Shown piece after piece: positions 63,965 to 64,000 of a stretch of DNA of 64,000 nt (the first letter of the stretch is position 1; each line of letters opens with the position of its first letter). Location of the stretch: positions 1,240,001 through 1,304,000 of the forward strand of contig NZ_JAMZEL010000001.1 in assembly GCF_024158025.1 (NCBI RefSeq), given 5' to 3'. The notes beneath the pieces are model-generated. The model searched no databases. It saw nothing but the letters and a program-made list of their open reading frames with translations, and was not told the origin of the DNA. Position numbers and translations under genes: made by a program. This stretch comes from Runella salmonicolor (lineage in GTDB: Bacteria; Bacteroidota; Bacteroidia; Cytophagales; Spirosomataceae).

Positions 63965-64000
63965 TTAAGGTTTACGTTTATCCCCAAAGCCATCGGGACG

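Noticed and set aside
63965..64000. Possible start of a dispersed repeat after the HNH gene
   Set aside because: Only 36 bases are visible; no pairing partner or second copy in the window.

Overview
The window is chromosomal DNA of a Bacteroidota bacterium. It has three SusC/SusD pairs, outer-membrane lipoprotein and Bacteroidota-type signal peptides, TAnnTTTG -7 promoter elements, an ECF sigma/FecR pair and many secreted glycan-degrading enzymes. Gene style and palindromic repeats suggest the Cytophagales (Runella/Dyadobacter/Spirosoma-like); that placement is an inference.

Layout. (A) 2-8646: a minus-strand SusC-SusD pair followed by a secreted protein with an FMN-attachment-like motif and a secreted FAD-dependent oxidoreductase cut by the window start. 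A divergent LacI regulator has two perfect tandem operators in front of it. (B) 8687-31423: about 23 kb on the minus strand devoted to fucose-containing glycans. A SusC/SusD pair is followed by a GH95-like enzyme, three GH29 fucosidases, a sulfatase, an SGNH-type esterase, a DUF5703 protein and two tandem beta-propeller glycosidase-like proteins. In the middle sit L-fuconate dehydratase, an SDR dehydrogenase, a mutarotase and a FucP-type permease. The locus therefore runs from surface capture through desulfation and fucose release to uptake and non-phosphorylative breakdown. A divergent AraC regulator (31612-32484) lies upstream, and directly behind it is the decayed C-terminus of a LacI regulator. 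(C) 32817-43001: an MFS exporter, a DUF5522 protein, a large secreted LRR protein, MutS, a Tat-exported GH109-type oxidoreductase/glycosidase, NagB and a small hypothetical protein. (D) 43680-60170: a fatty-acid desaturase, then a rhamnose-oriented locus: GH78 rhamnosidase, ECF sigma factor, FecR anti-sigma, SusC with an N-terminal STN signalling domain, SusD, a sulfatase, and a 1206-residue sulfatase-GH78 fusion. (E) 60318-63964: RluA-family pseudouridine synthase, a 37-residue lysine-rich protein, a DUF1801 protein, 4-hydroxyproline epimerase, and an HNH endonuclease whose DNA looks more AT-rich than its neighbours.

Most noteworthy are the sulfatase-rhamnosidase fusion, whose N-terminus is partly encoded by a palindromic repeat; the self-contained fucose locus with its LacI fossil; the paired flavoprotein-like genes behind SusC/SusD; and several hairpins and repeats in intergenic DNA. 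No tRNA, rRNA, CRISPR array or intact insertion sequence was seen.
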